Below, in pieces: positions 37,066-46,715 of a DNA stretch of 64,000 nucleotides. Made by a program: the position numbers and the translations under genes. Position 1 is the stretch's first letter; each line of letters starts with the position of its first letter. Source of the stretch: Cricetibacter osteomyelitidis (lineage in GTDB: Bacteria; Pseudomonadota; Gammaproteobacteria; Enterobacterales; Pasteurellaceae); the NCBI RefSeq assembly GCF_004340985.1, contig NZ_SLYB01000013.1:1-64000 (forward strand), given 5' to 3'. The notes below the pieces were generated by a model that did no database searches, was not told the origin of the DNA, and saw nothing but the letters and a program-made list of their open reading frames with translations.

Positions 37066-38784
37066 ATGAATGCATTTTCCCCTTTTGATTTGTCACAATT
37101 TTCCTATTACGTGCAAGCTGAAAAACGTTGCGAAAACGCACCGCACTTTGCTGCAGAAACCCTTGCCCTTGCCGCACATTTACCGCCAAAAGCCAAAGTT
37201 GTATTGTGGTTTCGCGAAAGCCAATATTTTATTCAAGCGTTAATCGCCGCCTGGAAAACGCAAGCAGAAATATTTGTCTTGCCGGATTTATCGGATAGCA
37301 ATCTGCAATGGGCCAATGCACAGGATTACTGTTTAACGGACGATGGAAATTTAATTCTCAGTATTCCTGTTTATTCCTTAACGGAACAAGCCCGTCATCC
37401 CGTCAATCTATTACCGGCACAAACCGTTGACAGTACGCAAGCGATTTCACCCGATGCAGTATTGTGGCTGAAAACCTCCGGTTCCAGCGGCACGCCGAAA
37501 CTGATTAAGAAAACCTTGTGGCAATTCCAAGCGGAAGCGGAAATGCTGAAAAATCACTTTAAAATTTCTATTGATGATTTAATTCTCAACACGGTGAGCC
37601 AACAACATTTATACGGCTTAACATTTTGTATTATGTTGCCGCTGTTTTCTTATGCGGCGATTTGTTCGGAACAATGGATTTTTCCTGAAATGCTGATTGA
37701 GCAAACCTTGCAATCGGATCGCAAAGTCACGTGGATTGCCAGCCCGATGTTGCTCAATCATTTTGCCGAACATCATAAATGGTCGGTATTTCAAGATAAA
37801 GTTTGTCGTATTTTTTCTGCCGGCGGGAAGTTGCCGGAGACCACCGCAGAGCTGTTTGCTCAGCACGGTTTAGCCATTGATGAAATTTACGGCAGCACAG
37901 AAACCGGTGTTATTGCCACCCGCAAAGGGCAGCTTGAATGGCAAGCCATGCCGAGCGTGCAATTCCGACACAATGAAAATCAACTCAATGTAATGTCAAA
38001 TTGGATCGCTCAGCCAGAGTCTTTAAATGATGTGCTGGAATTTAAAGATGAAAACCGCTTTGTGTTGCAAGGTCGTCAAGATCGCATAATGAAACTGGCG
38101 GACAAACGTATTTCCTTGGATTTGGTAGAAGACAAATTAAATCAATCGGATTGGGTGAAAGAATGTTATTGTTTTAAACATCCGGAACAACCCCGTTTAA
38201 TCGCCTTAACCGTATTAACTCAAGACGGTATTCGTTTTTTGCAAGAGAAAGGGCGCAAAACCTTGATTAATGCGTTGTCTGCCGAACTCAAACAGCAATT
38301 AGGCAATTTAGCCACACCGCGTTTTTGGCGATTTATTACTGCATTACCGCGTAATACGCAGGGCAAAATTATTAAAGCCGAAGCCTTAGCGTTATTTGAA
38401 CATAAACTGAAAGAACCTGCTTGGCAACCGGTTCAATCGGTGACGAGCCGGGATCTTAAACAATCTCAAGAACAACAATTTATCGGCACTATTCCCTTAG
38501 ATTTACGCTATTTTACCGGTCATTTCGCCGATTTTCCTTTGGTTCCCGGCGTGGTACAGTTGCAATGGGCGATTCAGCTGGCAGAATCTTTGGGCTTGCC
38601 GCCACATATTAAAGGCGTAGAAAATTTAAAATATCAGCAATTCATCCGCCCCGATAATGACATTACAGTGAACCTGCGTTGGGATGCCTGCAAAGGCAAA
38701 CTGAATTTCAGTGTGACCAAGCAAGACAATGAGCAAACCTTAACCTGTGCTTCCGGTCGTATTGTTTATCAGGTGGCAGAATGA
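37066..38784 (+). CDS. Acyl-activating enzyme fused to a hotdog dehydratase (ApeH-ApeI type)
   Basis: A 572-aa two-domain protein. Residues about 1-450 are an AMP-binding acyl-CoA/ACP synthetase, with the phosphate loop TSGSSGTPK (near 140), YGSTET (near 280) and a C-terminal subdomain ending NTQGKIIKAEAL. Residues about 465-572 are a 3-hydroxyacyl dehydratase of the hotdog type: LRYFTGHFADFPLVPGVVQLQ. The first domain would load an aryl acid onto an ACP, the second would dehydrate chain intermediates. In several described clusters these are separate genes, so this is a fusion. It overlaps the next gene by four bases. Confidence 0.88.
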   Translation: MNAFSPFDLSQFSYYVQAEKRCENAPHFAAETLALAAHLPPKAKVVLWFRESQYFIQALIAAWKTQAEIFVLPDLSDSNLQWANAQDYCLTDDGNLILSIPVYSLTEQARHPVNLLPAQTVDSTQAISPDAVLWLKTSGSSGTPKLIKKTLWQFQAEAEMLKNHFKISIDDLILNTVSQQHLYGLTFCIMLPLFSYAAICSEQWIFPEMLIEQTLQSDRKVTWIASPMLLNHFAEHHKWSVFQDKVCRIFSAGGKLPETTAELFAQHGLAIDEIYGSTETGVIATRKGQLEWQAMPSVQFRHNENQLNVMSNWIAQPESLNDVLEFKDENRFVLQGRQDRIMKLADKRISLDLVEDKLNQSDWVKECYCFKHPEQPRLIALTVLTQDGIRFLQEKGRKTLINALSAELKQQLGNLATPRFWRFITALPRNTQGKIIKAEALALFEHKLKEPAWQPVQSVTSRDLKQSQEQQFIGTIPLDLRYFTGHFADFPLVPGVVQLQWAIQLAESLGLPPHIKGVENLKYQQFIRPDNDITVNLRWDACKGKLNFSVTKQDNEQTLTCASGRIVYQVAE

Positions 38785-39503
38785 AAACCGTAGCTTTAAT
38801 TCCCTACTATAATCACCCGGCTACCATTGAGGCGGTAGTAGAAAAAATTCAAACTCAAGGGTTAAATTGCATTGTGGTGGATGATGGTTCCGATACTGAA
38901 AGCAAAGCCGCATTAATCCCCTTAAAAAACCTAAAAGGCGTGACGGTAATTCATCGGGAACAAAACGGCGGCAAGGGAGCTGCTGTAAAAACCGGATTTT
39001 TATATGCCATTGAACAAGGCTATGATTATGCCTTGCAAGTGGATGCGGATGGCCAGCACAATTTATCGGACATCGGTCAATTTCTGCAATTAAGCCAAGC
39101 CCATCCCAATGAGTTGATTTGCGGCATTCCCATTTATGGCAATGATGTGCCGAAAGCCCGTTTATACGGTCGTAAAATTACCAATTTTTGGATTGCAATC
39201 AATACATTATCAATGAGCATTCCGGACGGAATGTGTGGTTTTCGTTTATATCCGCTGCAAGCGATTAGTCGATTAAATTTTGCCGAAATCGGCGATTTTA
39301 TGGATTTCGATGTGGAAATTTTAGTGCGTTTACATTGGCTCGGCATCAAAATGCAATGGTTACCCACTGCCGTACATTATACCGATGGCGGAGTTTCCCA
39401 TTTCCGAGCCTGGCAGGATAATTTGCTGATTAGCAAAATGCACTCACGTTTATTTTTTACAATGATTTTTAACAAAATCAAACAATTATTGAGAATAAAA
39501 TAA
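38781..39503 (+). CDS. Family 2 glycosyltransferase
   Basis: A 240-aa soluble GT-A glycosyltransferase. It begins VALIPYYNHPATI and has the nucleotide-sugar motifs VVDDGSD (about 35) and VDADGQHN (about 93), plus a conserved DVEILVRLHWLG near residue 180. It resembles dolichol-phosphate-mannose-synthase-like enzymes. It could attach a sugar to the polyene lipid or its carrier. Its stop overlaps the start of the following acyltransferase by one base; in other clusters these two activities occur together (ApeJ). Confidence 0.87.
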   Translation: MKTVALIPYYNHPATIEAVVEKIQTQGLNCIVVDDGSDTESKAALIPLKNLKGVTVIHREQNGGKGAAVKTGFLYAIEQGYDYALQVDADGQHNLSDIGQFLQLSQAHPNELICGIPIYGNDVPKARLYGRKITNFWIAINTLSMSIPDGMCGFRLYPLQAISRLNFAEIGDFMDFDVEILVRLHWLGIKMQWLPTAVHYTDGGVSHFRAWQDNLLISKMHSRLFFTMIFNKIKQLLRIK

Positions 39504-40417
39504 TGAGTCATTGGGCACAAAAACGGGAACGTGGCAATCGGTTTGTTCTCAAACTCAGTGCGTTATTAGTGAAATATACTCCGGCATGGATGATGAAAAT
39601 CATCACCGTGTTGATTGTAAGCTATTTTTATCTTACCTCCCCGCAAGAACGCCGAGCCATTGCGGAATATCAACAAAAATTAGCGGCTTATACGGGTAAA
39701 ACACCCTTTAAAGTGCGGTCGGTTTTCACCCAGTTTTTACAATTCGCCGAAGCTATTCAAGATCGTTTCGCCGTTTGGCAACAACGGCTGACTTATGAGG
39801 ATATTGCCATATTCGATCCCGATAATTTGTATGCGGATATTCGCAACAGCGGTAACGGCGAACGCGGGCAAATGCTGGTTTGCTCTCATTTGGGCAATGT
39901 GGAAATTTGCCGCACCTTAGCCGTTCATCACAAAATGCTGAAACTCAATGTATTGGTTCACAGCAAACACGCCGAAGCCTTTAATGCGGTGCTACAAGAA
40001 TTAGGCGGCAGCACATTGAATTTAATTCAAGTGAGCGAGCTGGATATGGCAACTATGTTGCAATTAGAGGAACGGGTGGCACAGGGCGAATGGATTGCTA
40101 TCGCCGCGGATCGCGTACCGGTGCGGGGTGAAAAAACCGTAGAAGTGGATTTTCTAAACGCCAGTGCGGATTTTCCGCAAGGCCCGTGGCTATTAGCCGG
40201 CTTACTGAAAACACCGGTAAATTTGCTGTTTTGTCATAAAGTCAGCGGCAAATATCAACTGCATTTATCTCGTTTGACGGATAAAATCAACTGGGGAAAA
40301 CGTCAACGTGAGGAATCGGTAAAATACTGGTCGCAACGTTTTGCGGATGAATTGGCCAAACGCTGTGCAGAAGTGCCGTTACAATGGTTTAATTTTTATT
40401 CTTTTTGGAAAAAATAA
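39503..40417 (+). CDS. LpxL-like lysophospholipid/lipid A acyltransferase
   Basis: A 304-aa inner-membrane acyltransferase of the LpxL/HtrB superfamily (COG4261). An N-terminal anchor (about 25-45) precedes the catalytic HX4E motif in CSHLGNVEICR (about residue 132), with the AADRVPVRGEKTVEVDFL block near 205-223. Together with the PlsC-type enzyme it would give the cluster two acyl transfer steps, consistent with anchoring the polyene to a lipid. The gene joins its neighbours by a one-base overlap upstream and a one-base gap downstream. Confidence 0.87.
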   Translation: MSHWAQKRERGNRFVLKLSALLVKYTPAWMMKIITVLIVSYFYLTSPQERRAIAEYQQKLAAYTGKTPFKVRSVFTQFLQFAEAIQDRFAVWQQRLTYEDIAIFDPDNLYADIRNSGNGERGQMLVCSHLGNVEICRTLAVHHKMLKLNVLVHSKHAEAFNAVLQELGGSTLNLIQVSELDMATMLQLEERVAQGEWIAIAADRVPVRGEKTVEVDFLNASADFPQGPWLLAGLLKTPVNLLFCHKVSGKYQLHLSRLTDKINWGKRQREESVKYWSQRFADELAKRCAEVPLQWFNFYSFWKK

Positions 40418-40418
40418 A

Positions 40419-40847
40419 ATGCGGAAAAAAGGTTGTTTTGCGGTCGAAACCGAAATTAAAGTACCATTTTTTGATGTGGATAGTTTAAATATCGTGTGGC
40501 ACGGCAACTATGTGAAATACTTGGAAGTGGCTCGCTGTGCCTTGCTTGATGCTTTGGATTACAACTATATCACAATGAAACAATGCGGCTATATGTGGCC
40601 GGTGATTGCAGTGGAATTAAAATATGTGAAACCGGCAATATTCGGAGCGGATTTAATCGTGCGAGCCGAACTGGTGGAATGGGAAACCCGCTTAAAAGTA
40701 AATTACACTATTTTTGATAAAGCCAGCGGCGAGCGTTTAACCCGAGCCAGTACCACGCAAGTGGCGGTGGATTTAATCACCCACGAAATGCAATTTACTA
40801 CACCTGAAAGCTGGCAAAGTGCGGTGAGAAAAGTGATCAATTTATAG
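40419..40847 (+). CDS. Acyl-CoA/ACP thioesterase, hotdog fold (ApeK-type)
   Basis: A 142-aa YbgC/4HBT-type thioesterase. The catalytic loop FFDVDSLNIVWHGNYVKYLEVAR (active Asp at about residue 20 with following His) is present. In aryl polyene clusters this enzyme probably edits or releases chains from ACP. The ATG at 40419 lies one base past the preceding stop; an in-frame ATG further upstream (40341) would overlap the acyltransferase gene by 77 bases and adds no family sequence. Confidence 0.87.
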   Translation: MRKKGCFAVETEIKVPFFDVDSLNIVWHGNYVKYLEVARCALLDALDYNYITMKQCGYMWPVIAVELKYVKPAIFGADLIVRAELVEWETRLKVNYTIFDKASGERLTRASTTQVAVDLITHEMQFTTPESWQSAVRKVINL

Positions 40848-40855
40848 GAAATATA

Positions 40856-41446
40856 ATGAAAAAGTTACTCGCTATTATTTTAATTTTTACTAATTTGTGT
40901 TCTTACGCTTTCGATGTGGCGGAACTGGAACAGCAGCTACGTCAAACCAAAATCGTGCAAGGACAATTTATACAACAACGTTTTTTAAAAGGCTTGGACA
41001 AACCTATCGTAAGTTCCGGGCAATTTGCGTTGGCACAAGGGAAAGGCTTGCTATGGCAAATGGAAAAGCCGATTACTAACACAATGCGTGTCACACCGCA
41101 ACAGGGCATTGAATATCTCATCAATAATCAATGGGCGAAAAAGAAACAATCTACTGCAGCGGAAACTCAACAGATTCAATTATTTTTAAACCTATTGGAA
41201 GGCAATACCCAAGGCTTAAAAGAACAATTTAATTTGCAGCTGCAAGGCAATGCCGCTCAATGGCAATTACAACTTACGCCGAATTCCTTTTTAATTAAAA
41301 ATATTTTCAATAAAATTGAAATTCAAGGCGGCAAAACAGTGCAACAAATCGACCTATACGAAACCCAAGGTGATAACAGTCGGATTTTATTGCAGCAACA
41401 ACGCCTCAATCAATCATTGACAGGACTACCGCCAAATGCACTCTAA
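40856..41446 (+). CDS. LolA-like periplasmic carrier protein (ApeL-type)
   Basis: A 196-aa secreted protein with a signal peptide ending at CSYAF (about residue 18). The mature protein has the LolA-like start ELEQQLRQTKIVQGQFIQQR and a half-barrel fold rich in Gln. LolA ferries lipoproteins across the periplasm. Here the likely cargo is the polyene lipid, working with the MMPL exporter that follows; this is inference. It overlaps the exporter gene by 11 bases. Confidence 0.87.
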   Translation: MKKLLAIILIFTNLCSYAFDVAELEQQLRQTKIVQGQFIQQRFLKGLDKPIVSSGQFALAQGKGLLWQMEKPITNTMRVTPQQGIEYLINNQWAKKKQSTAAETQQIQLFLNLLEGNTQGLKEQFNLQLQGNAAQWQLQLTPNSFLIKNIFNKIEIQGGKTVQQIDLYETQGDNSRILLQQQRLNQSLTGLPPNAL

Positions 41447-43772
41447 TTCCGAGAAAAAGCCGTTATTTGCCGCAATTTGTTATTTAATTGCGGTCACTGC
41501 ATTACTTTTTTACGGAATTTGGACAGCCCAACAACGAACGGTGGTGGATGGCGATTTAATGTCGCTTTTACCGTCGGAATCACAATCTGCGTTGCAACAG
41601 CAAGCGGTAAGTCAAATCAATCAACAGCTCAATCAACAAATTCTCGCTTTAGTCGGTGCGAAAGACAGCGAAAGTGCGGTGAGTTTTGCTAAAGATTTGG
41701 TAGAAAGTTGGCAGCACAGCGACTTATTTCAACGGATTGATTGGCAAGCCAATTCAGCACCGGAAATATTACAACAAAATCTGACCGCACTTCGCCTCGC
41801 GGCCTTGCCAAAAGACATTGCGGCACTTTCACCGCAGGATTTTCTCACCCAACGGGCGCAACAAATCGCCGATCCTTTTGCTTTGTCATTATTACCGCTG
41901 TCACAAGATTGGCTTGGCTTCGGCAATGCGATATTAAGCCGCTTAAGCAATCATTCTAACGTTACCTTAGATCTCAACAGCAACAGCTTCCAAGTGCAGG
42001 AACAAGATAAAACCTGGGTGTTGGTGCGGGCAATATTAAAGCCTGCAAGCAAAGGCAATTTACTACATTTACTGCAAACGAACCAACAACATATTCAGCA
42101 CCGACAAGGCGAATTATTACTTACCGGCGGGGCAATTTATGCCGCACTTGGTCAGGCTCAGGGACAACAAGAAAGCAGCATAATGTCTGCCATTGGCTTA
42201 TCGGCAATGTTACTAATTTTGTGGTTGGCGTTTCGCACCGTAAGATTACTGTATTTGATTTTGCCAATGGGATTAGGCTTGGCAAGCGGGGCTGTCGCCT
42301 GTATTCTGATTTTCGGCAAAATTCATTTGCTTACCTTGGTGATTGGCACCAGCTTAATCGGCTTAGCGATTGATTTCCCGTTGCATTGGTTGGCTCATAG
42401 CTGGCAAACGCAATGGCAGGCTTTTTATTTTATCCGTACTACGTGGAAGCCTTTTGCAATCGGATTGTTTACCACTATTATCGGCTATTTAATGTTACTG
42501 TGGACACCTTTAACGATTTTGCAGCAAACCGCCGTATTTTCTATTTTTGCCTTGTTGTCGGCTTTTTGTTGCACTCTTTGGATATTGCCGTTTTGCTTTG
42601 CCAAATGGCAGCCAAAAACGACCGCACTTTTACCGCATATCATTGAAAAAGTGCGGTGTAAAATCGAGCAATTTTGGTGCATTGCTAACAGCAAAATATA
42701 TTGGGTGATTGGACTAATGCTGATTGCCGGCCTTGTTAAACCACCGCTGTGGCACGATGATATTCGCGATTGGATTTCTACGCCAATGCAATGGCTTAGC
42801 CAAGCACAACAGATTGCAGAAAAAACAGGGATTAATCCGACGGGGCAATTTTTTATTTTGCAGGCAGACAACGAATCGGATTTGTTAGCTTTAGATGCCA
42901 AGGTTACCGCACAATTAGAACAAATGAAACAACAAGGCAAGTTAGGCGATTTCAATGCTATCAGTCAATTTGTAAATTCCGTGGAAAAACAACGTGAAAT
43001 TCGGCAAAATCTCGGCAAAATCGCACAATTTGATGCACATTCCCCGCTTGCTCAATTAGGTGTACCGCAATCAGCGTGGCAGCAAGAAATTCAGCAACTA
43101 CAACAATTAAAAACTGTGGATATCTCCACCGCACTTGCTTCTCCTTTAGCAGAACGTTGGGCGAATTTATGGTTAGGTTCGCAGCCAAAAGGTGTTGCCA
43201 CAATGATCACCCTGAATCATTTAACGGATATTCAGGCGGTGGCACAAATCGCCGATCAATTTAATGAGCCGTTGAATCACGTGCAATGGGTTGATTATCG
43301 CCAAAATTTAAATCATACTTTCGACCAAGCACGCTGGCAGGCTGCGGGATTAAAATTAGTCTCGTTTTTATTGGTGTGGTTATTATTATGGCGGGTTTAT
43401 GGTCGCAAGCAAGCCGGTAAAATTATTGCCGTGCCGTTGCTGTCTGTTTTGTTGACCGTGTTAATGCTTGGTTGGTTAAACGTGCCAATCGGATTATTCA
43501 GCATTTTCGGTTTACTGTTGGCATCAGCTATTGGTGTGGATTACGCCATTTACGCCCAGTTAAAAAATATCCGGCCACAAGAACGCCTGAACGGCGTATT
43601 TTTAGCTTCTGCCACTACTTTTATTTCATTCGTGCTATTGGCTTTCAGTCAAACTACGGCGGTTGCCCATTTCGGTCTGAGCGTGTCCATCGGCATTGTG
43701 TGGAATTTATTATTAGCCGTAAAATTAAATCAAACATCAACATATTTAGAGTCACATAAGGGAAAATTATGA
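41436..43772 (+). CDS. MMPL-family RND exporter (ApeM-type)
   Basis: A 778-aa inner-membrane exporter. It has about 11-12 membrane segments in two halves (near 12-32, 245-410 and 625-765) with large periplasmic loops between. LIGLAIDFPLHWLAHSWQ and ASAIGVDYAIYAQLKNIRP are the transmembrane-4-type motifs of MMPL proteins, with acidic residues for proton coupling. It is expected to extract the lipid-linked polyene from the inner membrane and pass it to the LolA-like carrier. It overlaps the next gene by four bases (ATGA). Confidence 0.9.
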   Translation: MHSNSEKKPLFAAICYLIAVTALLFYGIWTAQQRTVVDGDLMSLLPSESQSALQQQAVSQINQQLNQQILALVGAKDSESAVSFAKDLVESWQHSDLFQRIDWQANSAPEILQQNLTALRLAALPKDIAALSPQDFLTQRAQQIADPFALSLLPLSQDWLGFGNAILSRLSNHSNVTLDLNSNSFQVQEQDKTWVLVRAILKPASKGNLLHLLQTNQQHIQHRQGELLLTGGAIYAALGQAQGQQESSIMSAIGLSAMLLILWLAFRTVRLLYLILPMGLGLASGAVACILIFGKIHLLTLVIGTSLIGLAIDFPLHWLAHSWQTQWQAFYFIRTTWKPFAIGLFTTIIGYLMLLWTPLTILQQTAVFSIFALLSAFCCTLWILPFCFAKWQPKTTALLPHIIEKVRCKIEQFWCIANSKIYWVIGLMLIAGLVKPPLWHDDIRDWISTPMQWLSQAQQIAEKTGINPTGQFFILQADNESDLLALDAKVTAQLEQMKQQGKLGDFNAISQFVNSVEKQREIRQNLGKIAQFDAHSPLAQLGVPQSAWQQEIQQLQQLKTVDISTALASPLAERWANLWLGSQPKGVATMITLNHLTDIQAVAQIADQFNEPLNHVQWVDYRQNLNHTFDQARWQAAGLKLVSFLLVWLLLWRVYGRKQAGKIIAVPLLSVLLTVLMLGWLNVPIGLFSIFGLLLASAIGVDYAIYAQLKNIRPQERLNGVFLASATTFISFVLLAFSQTTAVAHFGLSVSIGIVWNLLLAVKLNQTSTYLESHKGKL

Positions 43773-45016
43773 AAACCGTTCATACTGATATTGCTATTAT
43801 TGGTGCCGGTCCGTCCGGATCTGTGGCAGCAGGTTTATTGCGTAAAAAAGGCTACAAAGTGCTTGTGTTAGAACGCCAAGTCTTTCCGCGTTTTAGCATC
43901 GGTGAAAGTCTGCTACCTCATTGTATGGAACTGATTGAAAAAGCGGGAATGGCTGAAACCATTAAAGCCGCAGGCTTCCAACATAAAAACGGTGCTGCCT
44001 TTACTTGGGGTAATCGTTACACTTATTTCGATTTCACCGATAAATTCACACCGGGTCCGGGCACCACATATCAAGTGCAACGTGGCATTTTCGATAAAGT
44101 GTTAATTGATGAAGCGGAAAAACAAGGTGCGGACGTGTGGTATGAGCATACCGTTCTGGCGGCTGAAACCAATAGCGAGCGGGCAAAATTATTGGTGCGT
44201 AATGATAAAACCGGTGAGGAATTTAACGTAGCAGCCAAATTCTTATTGGATGCCAGTGGTTACGGCCGTGTACTAGCCCGTTTATTTGATTTGGAAACGC
44301 CAAGTTGTTTGCCGGTGCGTCACGCCCATTTCACCCATATTGAGGACAATATTACAGACGGCGACTTTGATCGTAATAAAATCTTAATCTGTACTCATCC
44401 GACACAACGGGATGTGTGGCTATGGTTTATTCCGTTCTCTAACGGCCGTTGTTCTATCGGTGTGGTATCCGAACCGCATAATTTTGCTCACATCAAAGAA
44501 CAGACTTCCGAAGGGATTTTACGTCAATACGCCAGTGAAATTCCAATGCTAAGCCGTTTAATTCGCAATGCAAAATGGGATACGCCGTTTAACACATTGC
44601 AAGGCTATTCCGCCAATGTGAAATCCTTATACGGCGAGCGTTGGGCGTTATTAGGCAATGCCTCTGAATTTCTTGATCCGGTATTTTCATCGGGCGTGAC
44701 GGTAGCAATGCACTCGTCCGATTTAGCGGTGGAAACCTTAGATAAACAACTTCGCGGCGAACCGACGGATTGGCAAAAAGACTTTGTGGAACCGCTAATG
44801 GTGGGCATTAATACCTTCCGTACCTATGTGTTCGGTTGGTATGATAATTCCTTCCAAGATGTGATTTATGAACGCAATCCGAATCCGAAAATCCGTGCAA
44901 TGATTAGTTCTATCTTGGCAGGCTATGCCTGGGATAGCAATAATCCTTACGTGGAAAAATCCGAACGTCGCTTAAAAGCCTTGGCAGACATTTGCGGCAC
45001 AGCAACACAAGATTAA
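43769..45016 (+). CDS. FAD-dependent oxidoreductase (halogenase/geranylgeranyl-reductase-like)
   Basis: A 415-aa flavoprotein. The N-terminal dinucleotide fold has IIGAGPSGSVAAGLLRKKGY (GxGxxG at about residues 11-16) and the later FAD motif GNASEFLDPVFSSGVTVAMHS (about 297-317). This group includes tryptophan halogenases and PHBH-type monooxygenases. Tryptophan halogenases carry WxWxIP; here VWLWFIPFSNG is close. It could modify the aryl head or the polyene chain; the reaction is unknown. Similar genes are regular members of aryl polyene clusters. Confidence 0.86.
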   Translation: MKTVHTDIAIIGAGPSGSVAAGLLRKKGYKVLVLERQVFPRFSIGESLLPHCMELIEKAGMAETIKAAGFQHKNGAAFTWGNRYTYFDFTDKFTPGPGTTYQVQRGIFDKVLIDEAEKQGADVWYEHTVLAAETNSERAKLLVRNDKTGEEFNVAAKFLLDASGYGRVLARLFDLETPSCLPVRHAHFTHIEDNITDGDFDRNKILICTHPTQRDVWLWFIPFSNGRCSIGVVSEPHNFAHIKEQTSEGILRQYASEIPMLSRLIRNAKWDTPFNTLQGYSANVKSLYGERWALLGNASEFLDPVFSSGVTVAMHSSDLAVETLDKQLRGEPTDWQKDFVEPLMVGINTFRTYVFGWYDNSFQDVIYERNPNPKIRAMISSILAGYAWDSNNPYVEKSERRLKALADICGTATQD

Positions 45017-45041
45017 ATTTAAGATTAAAGGTAAAACTTCA

Positions 45042-45497
45042 ATGAAATTGACCGCACTTTTTTATTCCGCCGCCGTCTTGTTGTTAACCGCCTGCACACA
45101 AAGTCAGGTGTTGCCTTCATCGGTGCCGCCGTTGGAGCAAGTACGTCAATATTCATTAGTGAATGAACAAACTCAAGAAAGTTCATTGTTGGTGGTGCAA
45201 CCTTTTGAGCTTTTTGATCAGAGAGGTCAACGCTGGGTGCAAACCGATGGATTGGGTGCTCCTTTGGCACGCCAAATTCTAACGGAAAAAGGCTGGCAAA
45301 ACGACGGTTTTTTGCCGCCTAACGCACAGGCTTCACGCCTTTTTTCCGCCATTTTATATTGGCAAACGCCGGAAAAAGTGCGGTCGGATTTATACCAAAA
45401 TTTAGCTGTCGAGCAATATTGGCAGATCACCAATCTGGGACAACAAGCCATTATCCAAATTAAACAGGATAAATGGCGTGTAATCCCGTTAAATTAA
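45042..45497 (+). CDS. DUF3261-type lipoprotein of the aryl polyene cluster
   Basis: A 151-aa predicted lipoprotein; the signal peptide ends at LLTAC (Cys-18), and its first codons carry an uptake signal (MKLTALF). Conserved pieces are SSLLVVQPFELFDQRGQRWVQ and DGLGAPLARQILTEKGWQNDGF. It resembles the DUF3261 lipoproteins found with aryl polyene genes. It probably works at the outer membrane as an acceptor for the LolA-like carrier, in analogy with LolB; this is inference. Confidence 0.82.
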   Translation: MKLTALFYSAAVLLLTACTQSQVLPSSVPPLEQVRQYSLVNEQTQESSLLVVQPFELFDQRGQRWVQTDGLGAPLARQILTEKGWQNDGFLPPNAQASRLFSAILYWQTPEKVRSDLYQNLAVEQYWQITNLGQQAIIQIKQDKWRVIPLN

Positions 45498-45512
45498 GCA
45501 AAAGGATTTTCA

Positions 45513-46715
45513 ATGATTTATTTGCAGCAACCGAGTTTAGTCAGTGCAATGGGCGATAGTCTCAAAGCCAATATTGATTTTTTACTCAGCAATCAACCGC
45601 ATCCGTTACAACAAAGTCAAAAATGGATTGAAAATCGTTCTATTTTTGTGGGAAATACGCCTAACTTACAAGATCTGCCGGAAAATACCGCAGAAATCTA
45701 TCGCACACGTAATAATCAATTATTATGGACGGCGGTGCTTCAGCTGGATGCACAAATTCGGCAAGCCATCAAAAAATACGGCAAAGATCGTATTGCAGTG
45801 ATTATCGGCACGACAAATACGGGAAACGAAGAAAATGTCCCTGCATTTCAACAGCATGCCACACAGCAAAACTGGCAAAACAGCAACTATTGTCACGAAT
45901 TTCAGCTGCTGTCCTCACCGGCTGATTTTATTGCGGTGCATTATGGTTTAACCGGTCCGTCTTATAGCATTTCCACCGCCTGCACATCCGGGGCGAGAGC
46001 TATTATCAGTGCAGAACGCTTGCTTAAGGCCGATTTATGCGATGTAGTGATTTGCGGTGGTGTGGATTCATTGGCACAGCTTGCCATTAATGGTTTTCAC
46101 ACCTTAGAAGCCTTGTCGCAGTCTGTCGCTAACCCCTTTTCCGCAAACCGTGACGGTATTAATATCGGCGAAGGTGCGGCGGTATTTTTAGCAACTCGCG
46201 AGCCTAACGGCTTGCCTTTATTAGGTTATGGCAGCAGTTCTGACGCCTATCATATGTCTGCTCCCATTCCGGACGGCAGCGGTGCAATTTCTGCAATTTC
46301 CACCGCACTTTCCAGTGCAGGTATCGCCGAGGAGCAAATCGGCTGGGTCAACCTGCACGGCACGGGCACAGTACACAATGATGCAATGGAAAGCACCGCA
46401 ATGGCACATTGTTTCCCGCAAGGCGTACCTTGCACCGGCACCAAAGCCTTAACAGGGCATACATTAGGTGCTGCCGGCGCGGTGGAAGCCGCTATTTTAT
46501 GGGGCATTATCAGCCGCGAATTTAATCCTGAAGGAAAATTGCCAAAGCAGCATTGGGACAATCAGCCTGATACGAATTTGCCCGCCATTCAACTCACTGA
46601 TGAGCACAGCCGTTGGGCGGAAAACCGACCGCGTATCGGCTTAAGTTCATCTTTTGCCTTTGGTGGCAATAATGTCATTTTAGTGATAGGGGAAACCGAA
46701 TGCAGTTACCCATAA
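45513..46715 (+). CDS. Beta-ketoacyl-ACP synthase (ApeO-type)
   Basis: A 400-aa ketosynthase of the FabF/KAS II fold. The nucleophile is in STACTSGARAI (about residue 155) and the two histidines are in HGTGTVHND (about 287) and ALTGHTLGAAG (about 318). It would extend the aryl polyene by malonyl units, together with the chain-length-factor-like first gene. It starts 15 bases after the lipoprotein gene and overlaps the dehydratase gene by 16 bases. Confidence 0.92.
   Translation: MIYLQQPSLVSAMGDSLKANIDFLLSNQPHPLQQSQKWIENRSIFVGNTPNLQDLPENTAEIYRTRNNQLLWTAVLQLDAQIRQAIKKYGKDRIAVIIGTTNTGNEENVPAFQQHATQQNWQNSNYCHEFQLLSSPADFIAVHYGLTGPSYSISTACTSGARAIISAERLLKADLCDVVICGGVDSLAQLAINGFHTLEALSQSVANPFSANRDGINIGEGAAVFLATREPNGLPLLGYGSSSDAYHMSAPIPDGSGAISAISTALSSAGIAEEQIGWVNLHGTGTVHNDAMESTAMAHCFPQGVPCTGTKALTGHTLGAAGAVEAAILWGIISREFNPEGKLPKQHWDNQPDTNLPAIQLTDEHSRWAENRPRIGLSSSFAFGGNNVILVIGETECSYP

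Noticed and set aside
42485-42955. 156-aa minus-strand ORF opposite the MMPL exporter
   Set aside because: Shadow ORF of a clear membrane exporter; the sequence is low-quality and cysteine-rich by chance.
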